Of a stretch of DNA of 64,000 bases, positions 51,342 to 59,032 are shown piece by piece (position 1 is the first letter of the stretch; the number at the start of each line of letters is the position of its first letter). A model generated the notes under the pieces. It worked only from the letters and a program-made list of their open reading frames with translations, was not told where the DNA came from and made no database searches. The translations under genes and the position numbers were made by a program. The DNA lies in the NCBI GenBank assembly GCA_016787225.1, contig JAEUUY010000021.1, forward strand, positions 1 to 64,000, in the 5' to 3' direction. Source of the stretch: Chitinophagales bacterium. GTDB taxonomy: Bacteria; Bacteroidota; Bacteroidia; Chitinophagales; JADJOU01.

Positions 51342-51737
51342 TTAACGCTTGCTGTACTGCTCTCTCTTACGAGCTTTTCTGAGACCTGTTTTCTTGCGCT
51401 CCACTACTCTTGCATCTCTGGTCATTAATCTTTCCGCACGCAATGCTGGTTTGTTTTCTGCATTATCCTGAACGAGGGCTCTAGCTATACCTAAGGTAAT
51501 AGCATCTGTTTGACCTTTGATACCACCACCACTTACATTGACCTTCACATCAAATGCTTCTGAAATCTCTAGCACTCTTAGAGGTTTCAAAAGAGCATCT
51601 TGCATAAACTGAAGTGGAAAATACTCTTTCAAATCTTTACCATTGATGGTGATTTTTCCTGTACCTTTCGTGATAAAAACGCGAGCAATAGAAGACTTTC
51701 TTCTACCTACCGTTATTGTATTTTTCTTTGTTGCCAT
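51342..51737 (-). CDS. rpsI: 30S ribosomal protein S9
   Basis: A 131-residue protein with Gly-Arg-Arg-Lys-Ser-Ser-Ile-Ala-Arg-Val, Gly-Gly-Gly-Ile-Lys-Gly-Gln-Thr and the C-terminal Arg-Lys-Ala-Arg-Lys-Arg-Glu-Gln-Tyr-Ser-Lys-Arg tail that reaches the P-site tRNA. Second gene of the operon. Confidence 0.97.
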   Translation of the reverse strand: MATKKNTITVGRRKSSIARVFITKGTGKITINGKDLKEYFPLQFMQDALLKPLRVLEISEAFDVKVNVSGGGIKGQTDAITLGIARALVQDNAENKPALRAERLMTRDARVVERKKTGLRKARKREQYSKR

Positions 51738-51779
51738 TCTTTATATTATATATAATAATTTTATGAAATAAGGTTGAGA

Positions 51780-52220
51780 CTATTTTAACTCTATTGGTTT
51801 CTGAGCAGCATGCGGATGGTCTGTTCCTTCAAATAAATGTAGTTTGCCAAACATTTGTTTTCCTAGTGGGCTTTTTGGAAGCATACCTTTTACAGCTGTC
51901 TCAATCATTGACTTAGGATTTTTTACGTTTAGATCCTTCGCAATGATAGACTTTTGGCCACCTGGATATCCAGAATATCTTAAATATTCTTTTTGACTCC
52001 ACTTACTACCTGTCAAATGAATTTTACCACAGTTCAATACGATAACATTATCGCCTGCATCATCATTTGGAGTGAAAGAAGGCTTATGTTTACCTCTTAA
52101 TATACTAGCTATTTTTGTACAAAGTCTTCCTAATGTCTGACCTTGGGCATCAATAACATACCAGCTCTTTTGGTGCTCTTTTTTGCTTACAAATCTTGTC
52201 TTATAACTTAAATGATCCAC
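51780..52220 (-). CDS. rplM: 50S ribosomal protein L13
   Basis: A 146-residue early-assembly 50S protein with Trp-Tyr-Val-Ile-Asp-Ala-Gln-Gly-Gln-Thr-Leu-Gly-Arg-Leu, Arg-Gly-Lys-His-Lys-Pro and Gly-Met-Leu-Pro-Lys-Ser-Pro-Leu-Gly. First gene of rplM-rpsI-rpsB-tsf. The promoter is just upstream at 52258-52265. Confidence 0.97.
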   Translation of the reverse strand: MDHLSYKTRFVSKKEHQKSWYVIDAQGQTLGRLCTKIASILRGKHKPSFTPNDDAGDNVIVLNCGKIHLTGSKWSQKEYLRYSGYPGGQKSIIAKDLNVKNPKSMIETAVKGMLPKSPLGKQMFGKLHLFEGTDHPHAAQKPIELK

Positions 52221-52257
52221 TTTACTATAATTTTTTAGTGTTATTTTTTTGGGAGTG

Positions 52258-52265
52258 CAAATATA
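52258..52265 (-). promoter_or_regulatory. -7 element for the rplM operon
   Basis: TATATTTG followed by CAC on the minus strand, 38 bases before the rplM ATG. Matches the consensus; no ideal TTG upstream. Confidence 0.55.
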
Positions 52266-52402
52266 GAATTATTTTTTTTAAATAATTGCATATTTTTTTT
52301 AATGGGTTCATTTATGTATTGATTTTCAATGTATAAATGGCATTATTTTTTGTTGTGGTTAAAAATGTAATAAAGAAAAACTTCATAATTAAAAAAATGT
52401 TG

Positions 52403-52491
52403 TATATTTGCTGTAAGGTTTTCCCGATGAAAGTCGGGATTAGTTTTGTTTTCATAGTATTTTGGAGCTTGGTTTACCAAGCTCCTTTTTT
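52403..52491 (+). ncRNA. Short terminated leader or small RNA upstream of TonB-dependent receptor
   Basis: A -7 element TAtaTTTG (52403-52410) is followed by a hairpin TCCCGA/TCGGGA (52422-52439) and then a strong intrinsic terminator (GGAGCTTGG 52464-52472 with CCAAGCTCC 52477-52485, then six T). This would yield a transcript of about 75 bases ending before the receptor gene at 52544. It may be a free small RNA or an attenuating leader. Confidence 0.55.
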
Positions 52492-52543
52492 GTGTCTTTT
52501 TAAAGCTCAAGAAAACTTATATAGTCTTAATTTCGCACGCTAC

Positions 52544-54928
52544 ATGAGATTTTTTATTTTCTTTTTATTTACTACTTCAGCTATTAAGGCACAGGATTTG
52601 CATACCATCACAGGCAAGGTAACGGACTCTAGATCTAGTCCTATATTTATGTCTAGCATAAAAGCATATCAAAATGAAAAACTAATTACGGGTGCTAAAA
52701 CGGATAAAAATGGTCAATTTTCAATCAAACTTCCTTCGGGTAGTTATAAGTTAGAGTTTGGATTTATTGGTTATAAAGTTTTATCAAGAGAAATAAAGGT
52801 ATCTAATAGTGATATACAACTTGGTTCGATCGTGCTATTAGAAAACTCAACCGTACTTTCAGAAATCTTAGTAACAGGCAACAAGACAAGCAAATCATCC
52901 GCTATTGATAAAAAGGAGTATAGTCCGTCTCAACTGTTAAATTCGCAAAATGCTTCTGCAGCGGAGCTTGTAAACGCTTTGCCATCTGTCAATATGGGGA
53001 ATGATGGAGGAAATGTTTCATTTAGAGGAGATGAAAATGTAGCAGTAATGATTAATGGAAAAATGTCTTCTCTAACTGGGGAGAACCTTAGTCAAATACC
53101 TGCTACTTCCATAGAAAAAATAGAGATTATTTCCGTTCCTAATTCAAAATATAATAGCGAAGGCTCGGCTGGTATAATTAATATAGTTTTAAAAAATGCA
53201 AATGCAAGTTATAACGGAGGTTATGTGATTGGAAGCATTGGTAATAATAATAAATACAATGGACAGATTGGATATAATTTCTCACTTGGCAAATTGGCCA
53301 TTGCTAGTTCATATAATTACACTTATAATGAGTTTCTAAATTGTGGCTGGTCTCGCAGAGAATATTTATTAAACCCTGAATTACATAGTTATCGTCATAT
53401 AAGCGATGGGGAGAGTTATAAGCGATTGCATGCGTTCAGATTAGGGCTAGACTACGAATTTAGCAAAAGAAGCACTATTTCCTTGATGACAAATATTAGT
53501 AGGGACTGGGGTTCTAGTTTTTCCGACGACTATGACACATTTAGAACCAAGACTCAAGCTTTATATTCAATATGGAAACTCGAAAATAGAAACAGAAACT
53601 TGAATACACTTTATGATATTAATTTATCATTTCAGCATTTTATGCCAAATATGAAAGATAAATGGACAATAGAAGTTTCACGATCGGATAATATGAATGA
53701 TCAATCGAATAGTTTTAATAGAAATTTTGCATACGATATAGGTATACCCAAAAACTATCAGACGAATTATTCTGTAGACAATATTCAGCGCCGACCTATC
53801 ACCGCTATCCAGACAGATTATACAATGAATTTAAGTTCCAATCAACAATTTGAAACAGGATTGCGCGCCGCGAATAGAGATTTTAGGTTTACTAATAGTT
53901 ATAAAGAATCAGGAATAGAGGTTGCTCGCTGGTCTAATGATTTTAATTTTAATGAAAATGTATTCAGTGCATATGGACTATGGAGTTCGCAATGGTCAGA
54001 AGCTATTCAAACCAAATTAGGAGTGCGATTAGAACAGACAAATACAGAGAGTTTTAATTATGATACTTCACTTTACGCGTACAATTATTTCAATGCCTTT
54101 CCATCTGGTATGATTCGCTATAATTTGCCGAATAAGCAATTTTTGAGTGCAACCTATAGTATGCGAATCAATAGACCTGGACCTGGAATGCTCAATCCAT
54201 TGCAGGATGTTTCAGATCCTATCAGTAAAAGACTTGGGAACCCTCAACTTAAACCAGAAATTATTAACTCTTATGAATTAGGATACGGAAATGACAGATT
54301 GAAAAATTTATCGTTTTCTTCTAGCTTGTATTTCAAAGTTTCAAATAATGCCATTACACGATATCTTACTACAAATCCTGACGGCACTATCTTCGTGACA
54401 ATAGATAATATAGGTAAAGCTACTTTTTCAGGCTGGGAATTGATCGGTACATATAAATTAAGCAAGACTTTAAGCCTTAATTTCAACTCTAATTTATCCT
54501 ATAATACTTTGAATTATACAAACCAAAATCAAGTTTATGAAAGGGATTATTTAAATTGGCAGGCTAGAGGGATATTGAACATTAAGCTACCATGGAATAT
54601 GGAAGGGCAGGTTATAGGTTTTTACAAATCTCCATTCGAATCACCACAAGGTACTATTCATTTTATGAGTAATGTTGATATATCATTGAGAAAAAAATTA
54701 TTCAATCAAAAGGCGAATATAATTCTAACTGTCTTTGATATTTTTAATGATACTAAATTTAGATTGAATAATTCAGATTTTGACTTTTTAAACGAATTTG
54801 AACGTAAACGAGAGACACGATATTTTACCTTGAGTTTCCGTTATAATTTTGGATCCGACAATTCTAGTAAAAAATCTAAAATAGAAAAACCTGAACCTAG
54901 AGAGGGTGGAGGAGAAATGGGAATGTGA
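52544..54928 (+). CDS. TonB-dependent receptor-like outer-membrane protein
   Basis: A 794-residue outer-membrane protein. A signal peptide (Met-Arg-Phe-Phe-Ile-Phe-Phe... to Ile-Lys-Ala-Gln, residues 1-17) precedes a carboxypeptidase-regulatory-like domain (Thr-Gly-Lys-Val-Thr-Asp, Asp-Lys-Asn-Gly-Gln-Phe) near residues 23-105. A plug domain follows, with Leu-Pro-Ser-Val-Asn-Met and Ser-Phe-Arg-Gly-Asp-Glu-Asn-Val and Ile-Glu-Ile-Ile-Ser-Val-Pro-Asn. The rest is a long barrel ending Phe-Thr-Leu-Ser-Phe-Arg-Tyr-Asn-Phe-Gly, then a short charged tail. This is the outer_membrane_beta-barrel branch common in the phylum. The substrate is unknown. ATG 52544 is chosen because upstream in-frame starts lie before the terminator at 52464-52491. 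Confidence 0.85.
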   Translation: MRFFIFFLFTTSAIKAQDLHTITGKVTDSRSSPIFMSSIKAYQNEKLITGAKTDKNGQFSIKLPSGSYKLEFGFIGYKVLSREIKVSNSDIQLGSIVLLENSTVLSEILVTGNKTSKSSAIDKKEYSPSQLLNSQNASAAELVNALPSVNMGNDGGNVSFRGDENVAVMINGKMSSLTGENLSQIPATSIEKIEIISVPNSKYNSEGSAGIINIVLKNANASYNGGYVIGSIGNNNKYNGQIGYNFSLGKLAIASSYNYTYNEFLNCGWSRREYLLNPELHSYRHISDGESYKRLHAFRLGLDYEFSKRSTISLMTNISRDWGSSFSDDYDTFRTKTQALYSIWKLENRNRNLNTLYDINLSFQHFMPNMKDKWTIEVSRSDNMNDQSNSFNRNFAYDIGIPKNYQTNYSVDNIQRRPITAIQTDYTMNLSSNQQFETGLRAANRDFRFTNSYKESGIEVARWSNDFNFNENVFSAYGLWSSQWSEAIQTKLGVRLEQTNTESFNYDTSLYAYNYFNAFPSGMIRYNLPNKQFLSATYSMRINRPGPGMLNPLQDVSDPISKRLGNPQLKPEIINSYELGYGNDRLKNLSFSSSLYFKVSNNAITRYLTTNPDGTIFVTIDNIGKATFSGWELIGTYKLSKTLSLNFNSNLSYNTLNYTNQNQVYERDYLNWQARGILNIKLPWNMEGQVIGFYKSPFESPQGTIHFMSNVDISLRKKLFNQKANIILTVFDIFNDTKFRLNNSDFDFLNEFERKRETRYFTLSFRYNFGSDNSSKKSKIEKPEPREGGGEMGM

Positions 54929-54973
54929 TAATAGAGCTAAGTTATCAGTAGTCTGAAGTCAGTTTTTTTAGTA

Positions 54974-55519
54974 TTAGTCCAGCCATAATTTTCTATGTTT
55001 TAAAAAGTCTTTATAACGAAAGCAATCAGGACTATGTGACCCTTCGATGCGACCTATAGACATCAAAAATTCGTTTACTATTTCACCACCTACAAATTTA
55101 AACTCTTTTCTAAAAAGCTTTACCCATGTAGCTAAATCAGCAGCTTTTTGTATTTTTATCCATTGGAAAAATGACCCATATTCCTTTTGCATTTCTAGAA
55201 TACGCTGAGCATTGACTATAGCTGCGTTTATTTTTAGTTTATTGCGAATGATTCCACTATCCTGTATCAGACGTTCCCGATCTTTTTCTGTATAATTGGC
55301 AATCATCTGAATATTAAAATTGGAATACCCTATTCTGAAATTAGATTCTTTCTTGAGTATGGTATCCCAGCTTAATCCCGCTTGATTTATTTCCAAGATT
55401 AATCGACCGAATAACTCATTGTCATCTGAAAATGCCAGTCCATATATGGTGTCATGATGAATGCGATGTATATTATCTAATTTTAAATTTCGACAATATT
55501 TACAATAAGAGTAAGTCAT
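54974..55519 (-). CDS. tag: DNA-3-methyladenine glycosylase I
   Basis: A 181-residue base-excision repair enzyme removing 3-methyladenine. It has the N-terminal Cys (Tyr-Cys-Lys-Tyr-Cys), His-His-Asp-Thr-Ile-Tyr-Gly, Leu-Phe-Gly-Arg-Leu-Ile-Leu-Glu-Ile-Asn-Gln-Ala-Gly-Leu-Ser-Trp, and the C-terminal His-Ser-Pro-Asp-Cys-Phe zinc pair. The ATG at 55519 overlaps the upstream stop by one base (TAATG), so the two are translationally coupled. Length fits (about 185). Confidence 0.92.
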   Translation of the reverse strand: MTYSYCKYCRNLKLDNIHRIHHDTIYGLAFSDDNELFGRLILEINQAGLSWDTILKKESNFRIGYSNFNIQMIANYTEKDRERLIQDSGIIRNKLKINAAIVNAQRILEMQKEYGSFFQWIKIQKAADLATWVKLFRKEFKFVGGEIVNEFLMSIGRIEGSHSPDCFRYKDFLKHRKLWLD

Positions 55520-56340
55520 TATTTTAGTTTTTTCCAATAAACTCCTGACCAATCAATAGGTATAATTTCCTCAAGTATTCCGTTCTCTTCTCTAAAATCT
55601 AATACTGCTTGCTTACATGCATTCACAGCTCCCCAATCATCAATTATAACATATCCACCAATTGATAATTTGGAGTATAGATTGTTTAGTGCATCTATTG
55701 TAGATTCATACATATCACCATCGAGTCTTAATAAGCATAATTTTTTAATTGGTGCACAGGGCAGAGTATCTTTGAACCAGCCTACAAGAAACTTAACATT
55801 TTTATCTAATAGTCCATACTTTTCAAAATTCTTTTTAACAACTTCTACTGACACAGAAAGTTCATTATATTGGTGGTGTTTATCACCTTTATCATATTTA
55901 TATTTATTTGAGTTCGGTTTAGGAAGTCCACAAAAGGAATCAGCTACCCAAATGACTTTATTTTTATCTCCATAAGCTTTTAAGAGTCCTTTCATCCATA
56001 TAGCCGCTCCTCCTCTCCAAACGCCAGTTTCAATTAAATCACCATCAATATTATTTTTTAAAATATCTTCTATGCAATATTGAATATTTTCCATTCGTTT
56101 TAAACCAATCATCGTCTCTGCATTCGCAGGCCAATCCTTACCTAATATTCTATTATCTTCGCAGAATGGCACTATCTTAACGATTGTATAGCCGAACTTT
56201 AGCAAAAATTTATCAATAAAAGACAGTATCTTAAGCTTCCATGATTTAGGATTATCTTGTATTCTTTTTAATTCTCCAGTATCAGCACGGTGAATATCTA
56301 AAAGAGTGTTCTTTAATAGCTCAAGATATTGATATTGCAT
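55519..56340 (-). CDS. TylF/MycF-family O-methyltransferase-like protein
   Basis: A 273-residue SAM-dependent methyltransferase resembling macrocin O-methyltransferases. It has the SAM loop Leu-Ile-Glu-Thr-Gly-Val-Trp-Arg-Gly-Gly-Ala, Val-Ala-Asp-Ser-Phe-Cys-Gly-Leu-Pro, a metal-type Asp-Gly-Asp-Met-Tyr-Glu-Ser-Thr and Val-Ile-Ile-Asp-Asp-Trp. In this family the target is usually a sugar hydroxyl on a macrolide or surface glycan. No glycan or antibiotic cluster is adjacent, so the real substrate is unknown. Confidence 0.85.
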   Translation of the reverse strand: MQYQYLELLKNTLLDIHRADTGELKRIQDNPKSWKLKILSFIDKFLLKFGYTIVKIVPFCEDNRILGKDWPANAETMIGLKRMENIQYCIEDILKNNIDGDLIETGVWRGGAAIWMKGLLKAYGDKNKVIWVADSFCGLPKPNSNKYKYDKGDKHHQYNELSVSVEVVKKNFEKYGLLDKNVKFLVGWFKDTLPCAPIKKLCLLRLDGDMYESTIDALNNLYSKLSIGGYVIIDDWGAVNACKQAVLDFREENGILEEIIPIDWSGVYWKKLK

Positions 56341-56395
56341 ATAGTCGCAATATAATACTTTAACTTTAAATCTTTAGAAATTTTAATTATATAAA

Positions 56396-56422
56396 AAAAG
56401 GACTTCAAAATGAAGTCCTTTT
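56396..56422 (-). terminator. Terminator, copy 2 (duplicated tRNA 3' flank)
   Basis: AAAAGGACTTC/GAAGTCCTTTT with loop AAAAT, nearly identical to the one at 56805-56831 including flanking bases (TATAAAAAAA before, AGTGGTCC after). It lies next to a tRNA-Met-like fragment. Confidence 0.75.
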
Positions 56423-56424
56423 AG

Positions 56425-56513
56425 TGGTCCTCCCGATAGTAATCGGGATAAATGCGGCTCAAACCATCGACCACCTGTCCCGATAACGATCGGGAGAGTC
56501 AGGTGCTAATATA
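56425..56513 (-). repeat. tRNA-Met-like fragment carrying two palindromes
   Basis: A partial copy of the tRNA-Met sequence in which 18-bp palindromes (TCCCGATAGTAATCGGGA at about 56431-56448; TCCCGATAACGATCGGGA at about 56478-56495) replace the T-arm side and the anticodon loop. The flanking tRNA pieces AGTGGTCC, GACCACCTG and GAGTCAGGTGCT are preserved. Confidence 0.75.
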
Positions 56514-56792
56514 TTTTAATACTAAATTAATCGAGATATTCGGGTATTTAATCAAATCTTCAATATATTTTCTAGATTTCATTCTTTTAATATGTCTTTC
56601 AATATTAATAGCTTGAGCATATGAGCTCCATTCTATGTAATGGAATAATGTCCAGTCGCTAGCTTGGGACGTGTATTTGTTGCCATAATCACTTGCATTA
56701 TGTTTAGCTATTCTAGAATTTAAATCATCTTGAGTAACTCCAATTTAATATTTATCAATTACTTGACTATAAAATATTTTACAAGCTATCAT
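56499..56792 (-). pseudogene. GIY-YIG nuclease gene broken by an in-frame stop
   Basis: Reading from ATG 56792 the protein begins Met-Ile-Ala-Cys-Lys-Ile-Phe-Tyr-Ser and reaches Asp-Lys-Tyr, where TAA (56745-56747) takes the place of the second Tyr of the expected Lys-Tyr-Tyr-Ile-Gly motif. The frame then continues Ile-Gly-Val-Thr-Gln-Asp-Asp-Leu-Asn-Ser-Arg-Ile-Ala-Lys-His-Asn, Lys-Tyr-Thr-Ser and Lys-Arg-Met-Lys-Ser-Arg-Lys-Tyr-Ile-Glu, the pattern of small GIY-YIG proteins (about 95 residues). One base change (TAA from TAT/TAC) explains the break. The final stop lies within the tRNA-like fragment. GIY-YIG nucleases cut DNA and include homing enzymes. Confidence 0.75.
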
Positions 56793-56804
56793 AAGTTGTA
56801 TAAA

Positions 56805-56831
56805 AAAAGGACTTCAAAATGAAGTCCTTTT
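56805..56831 (-). terminator. Terminator of tRNA-Met
   Basis: AAAAGGACTTC (56805-56815) pairs with GAAGTCCTTTT (56821-56831). On the minus strand it follows the tRNA 3' end by 2 bases and ends in a run of T. Confidence 0.85.
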
Positions 56832-56833
56832 AG

Positions 56834-56907
56834 TGGTCCCTGCTGGGCTCGAACCAGCGACCACCTGATTATGAGTCAGGTGCTCTAACCAACTGAGCTA
56901 AGAGACC
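56834..56907 (-). tRNA. tRNA-Met (CAT)
   Basis: Complete 74-base cloverleaf: acceptor GGTCTCT/AGGGACC, D arm GCTC-AGTTGGTTA-GAGC, anticodon arm CCTGA-CTCATAA-TCAGG with CAT, T arm GCTGG-TTCGAGC-CCAGC, discriminator A. It lacks the initiator features (C1-A72 mismatch, three G-C pairs in the anticodon stem), so it is the elongator Met tRNA, or possibly Ile(CAT) after lysidine modification. Confidence 0.9.
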
Positions 56908-56933
56908 GTTGGTTTTAATTTTTTTTCTCTTCC

Positions 56934-57208
56934 AGCCACCTGTCCCGATAGCTATCGGGAGAGTCAGGTGCTCTAACCAATCCCGATGGCAATCGGGACT
57001 AAGAGACCGTTGGTTTTAATTTTTTTCTCATCCGACCACCTGTCCCGATAGCTATCGGGAGATTCAGGCACTCCAACCAATCCCGTTGTCTATCGGGACT
57101 AAGAGACCGTTGGTTTTAAATTTTTTCCCTTCCGACCACCTATCTCGATAGCTATCGGGAGAGTCAGGCGCTCCAACCAATCCCGTTGACTATCGGGACT
57201 AAGAGACC
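56934..57208 (-). repeat. Three 100-bp tandem tRNA-Met 5'-half copies with inserted palindromes
   Basis: Copies at 56934-57008, 57034-57108 and 57134-57208 repeat with a period of exactly 100 bases. Each keeps the tRNA-Met 5' acceptor, D-arm and anticodon-arm flanks but replaces five D-loop bases and five anticodon-loop bases with 18-bp palindromes (TCCCGATAGCTATCGGGA and variants). The intervening GTTGGTTTTAATTTTTTT spacer equals the 5' flank of the real tRNA. T arm and 3' acceptor are absent. Confidence 0.9.
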
Positions 57209-57230
57209 TTGATTTTCTAAAATCGGAGTG

Positions 57231-57238
57231 CAAATATA
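57231..57238 (-). promoter_or_regulatory. -7 element for the tRNA-Met repeat transcript
   Basis: TATATTTG followed by CACTCC on the minus strand, 23 bases before the first tandem copy. It would transcribe the three copies and then the intact tRNA-Met. Confidence 0.5.
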
Positions 57239-57268
57239 ATATTATTTTCAAAATCTTTATTTTTATTT

Positions 57269-57276
57269 TAACTTTG
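57269..57276 (+). promoter_or_regulatory. -7 element for the barrel gene at 57281
   Basis: TAacTTTG only 4 bases before the ATG at 57281, implying a very short or leaderless mRNA, or a later start. Confidence 0.45.
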
Positions 57277-57280
57277 TGCA

Positions 57281-57886
57281 ATGCGAAAATTTTCAATATT
57301 AATAGTTATTTTATTCAATGTGGTTTCTGCTTTCTCACAAGAAAAAGGAACATTTCGAGGTTATATAAGTACTGGTTTTACTATTAACCAAATTTCAGGG
57401 GATAGTGTTGGGGGCTTTAATTATTGGGGCTATACTGGTGGATTGGGAACTTATTTTATGATTTCCAATAAGATTTCTGCAAATATGGAAATCAACTACT
57501 CCATGCGAGGGGGTTCTGGAGAACAGTTTAATGAGTTTAATCAATTTGTAGTTCACAGAACGATTCATACAAATTATATCGAAGTACCAATTATGATAAA
57601 CTATCATGATCATAAAATTGCGAGATTTGGAGCTGGATTGGTTGTATCAAATTTAATAAGCACCACACAATGGTACAATCTTAAGCAGGTAAGAAATGAA
57701 CGAACAGAGAATTATTACAGACCAATTGATCTGGGCTTTATAGCATCAGTTGCTTTTGATATCAAAAAACATTTTGGATTCAATATCCGAATGATCCATT
57801 CCATTATTCCTACTAATAGATATCATACTGGAGATGAAGATCAATATCATATCACACTTTCAGCAAGAGGGATATATTATTTTTAA
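57281..57886 (+). CDS. Outer-membrane beta-barrel protein (PorT-like)
   Basis: A 201-residue exported protein: signal peptide to Ala-Phe-Ser-Gln (residues 1-20), then alternating amphipathic strands typical of 8-stranded outer-membrane barrels (Tyr-Ile-Glu-Val-Pro-Ile-Met-Ile-Asn-Tyr), ending Gly-Ile-Tyr-Tyr-Phe. This is the OMP_b-brl/PorT-like style common in Bacteroidota. Function unknown. Confidence 0.8.
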   Translation: MRKFSILIVILFNVVSAFSQEKGTFRGYISTGFTINQISGDSVGGFNYWGYTGGLGTYFMISNKISANMEINYSMRGGSGEQFNEFNQFVVHRTIHTNYIEVPIMINYHDHKIARFGAGLVVSNLISTTQWYNLKQVRNERTENYYRPIDLGFIASVAFDIKKHFGFNIRMIHSIIPTNRYHTGDEDQYHITLSARGIYYF

Positions 57887-57937
57887 ATATTGTTTTCGTT
57901 TCAGTGTAATTTTCTGATAAGAAGTAGCCTTGTTTAT

Positions 57938-57945
57938 TATCTTTG
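57938..57945 (+). promoter_or_regulatory. -7 element for trpS
   Basis: TAtcTTTG followed by C, 7 bases before ATG 57952. A TTG start at 57943 would fall inside this element, so ATG 57952 is preferred. Confidence 0.55.
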
Positions 57946-57951
57946 CTGCTT

Positions 57952-59004
57952 ATGACTGCTATCAGTAAAAAGATTGAAAATAAGGATATAATAGTTTCTG
58001 GTGTTCAGAGTACAGGAATTTTACATATAGGAAATTATTTCGGTGCGGTTAAGAGTTATGTAAACTTAGCGCAAGAAATAAATAATCCAATGTATTTCTT
58101 TATCGCAGATTTACACTCATTGACTTCGCACCCGGATCCTAAAGAGCTCATGAATAGTCGATATATTACACTGGCTACTTATCTAGGCTGTGGTATTGAC
58201 CCTGAGCGTGCTACTTTGTATTTTCAGTCCGATGTGTTCTATACGCACGAGTTATATTTATATCTCAATATGTTTGCCTACCTTGGTGAACTAGAGCGCA
58301 CAGCTACTTTCAAGGAAAAAGTACAAAAACAATCAGATAATGTCAATGCCGGATTACTCACCTATCCAGTGCTTATGGCAGCCGATATATTAATACACAA
58401 AGGTACAAAAGTCCCAGTAGGCAAAGACCAAGCGCAGCATTTAGAAATGGCAAGAACCTTTGGAAATAGATTTAATCACTATTATAAAAAAGAAGTTTTT
58501 CCTGAGCCATTGGCTTTTACATTTACAGAAAATTTAGTCAATATTCCATCGCTTTCGGGTAAAGGTAAAATGAGTAAATCAGATGATAAATCAACAGCTA
58601 TTTATCTCATAGACACAGATGCAGAGATAGAAAAGAAGATTAAACGAGCTGTAACCGATACAGGACCTAAAGAACCAAATTCATCCTTAACTGAGGAAAT
58701 GAAAAACTTATTTGACATTATGCGCTTGTTTTCAAAGGAAGAAATTGTGAATGAATATTTAAAGGCTTATGCTGACTGCACTATACGCTATGGTGATATG
58801 AAAAAGCAAATAGCTATTGATGCTATAAACGCATTAGCCCCTATTCGTGAGAGTATCATGAAATATATGGATGATAAGAAACTTTTGCAAGATATTGCAA
58901 ATACAGGAGCTGAGAAGGCAAATAAAAATGCTAAAATTACATTAGAAGAGGTGCGAGATATTATGGGACTTACTACTAAGAATATAAGTTTACTACATTC
59001 TTAA
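57952..59004 (+). CDS. trpS: Tryptophan-tRNA ligase
   Basis: A 350-residue class I synthetase charging tRNA-Trp. It has Gly-Ile-Leu-His-Ile-Gly-Asn-Tyr (HIGH-type motif), Met-Ser-Lys-Ser (KMSKS motif), Pro-Val-Gly-Lys-Asp-Gln and Gly-Pro-Lys-Glu-Pro-Asn. Length and motifs match bacterial TrpRS. Start ATG 57952 is set by the -7 element just upstream. A Trp-like tRNA occurs in the array near 29.8 kb. Confidence 0.95.
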   Translation: MTAISKKIENKDIIVSGVQSTGILHIGNYFGAVKSYVNLAQEINNPMYFFIADLHSLTSHPDPKELMNSRYITLATYLGCGIDPERATLYFQSDVFYTHELYLYLNMFAYLGELERTATFKEKVQKQSDNVNAGLLTYPVLMAADILIHKGTKVPVGKDQAQHLEMARTFGNRFNHYYKKEVFPEPLAFTFTENLVNIPSLSGKGKMSKSDDKSTAIYLIDTDAEIEKKIKRAVTDTGPKEPNSSLTEEMKNLFDIMRLFSKEEIVNEYLKAYADCTIRYGDMKKQIAIDAINALAPIRESIMKYMDDKKLLQDIANTGAEKANKNAKITLEEVRDIMGLTTKNISLLHS

Positions 59005-59032
59005 ATTGATTTTATCTTCAAAAGTTTGATTT

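Noticed and set aside
56745-56747. Recoding of the internal TAA in the GIY-YIG gene
   Set aside because: TAA is not used for selenocysteine or pyrrolysine, and a single point mutation explains it.
57099-57296. 65-residue minus-strand frame
   Set aside because: It covers the promoter and the palindrome-bearing tRNA repeats. The repeat structure explains it better.
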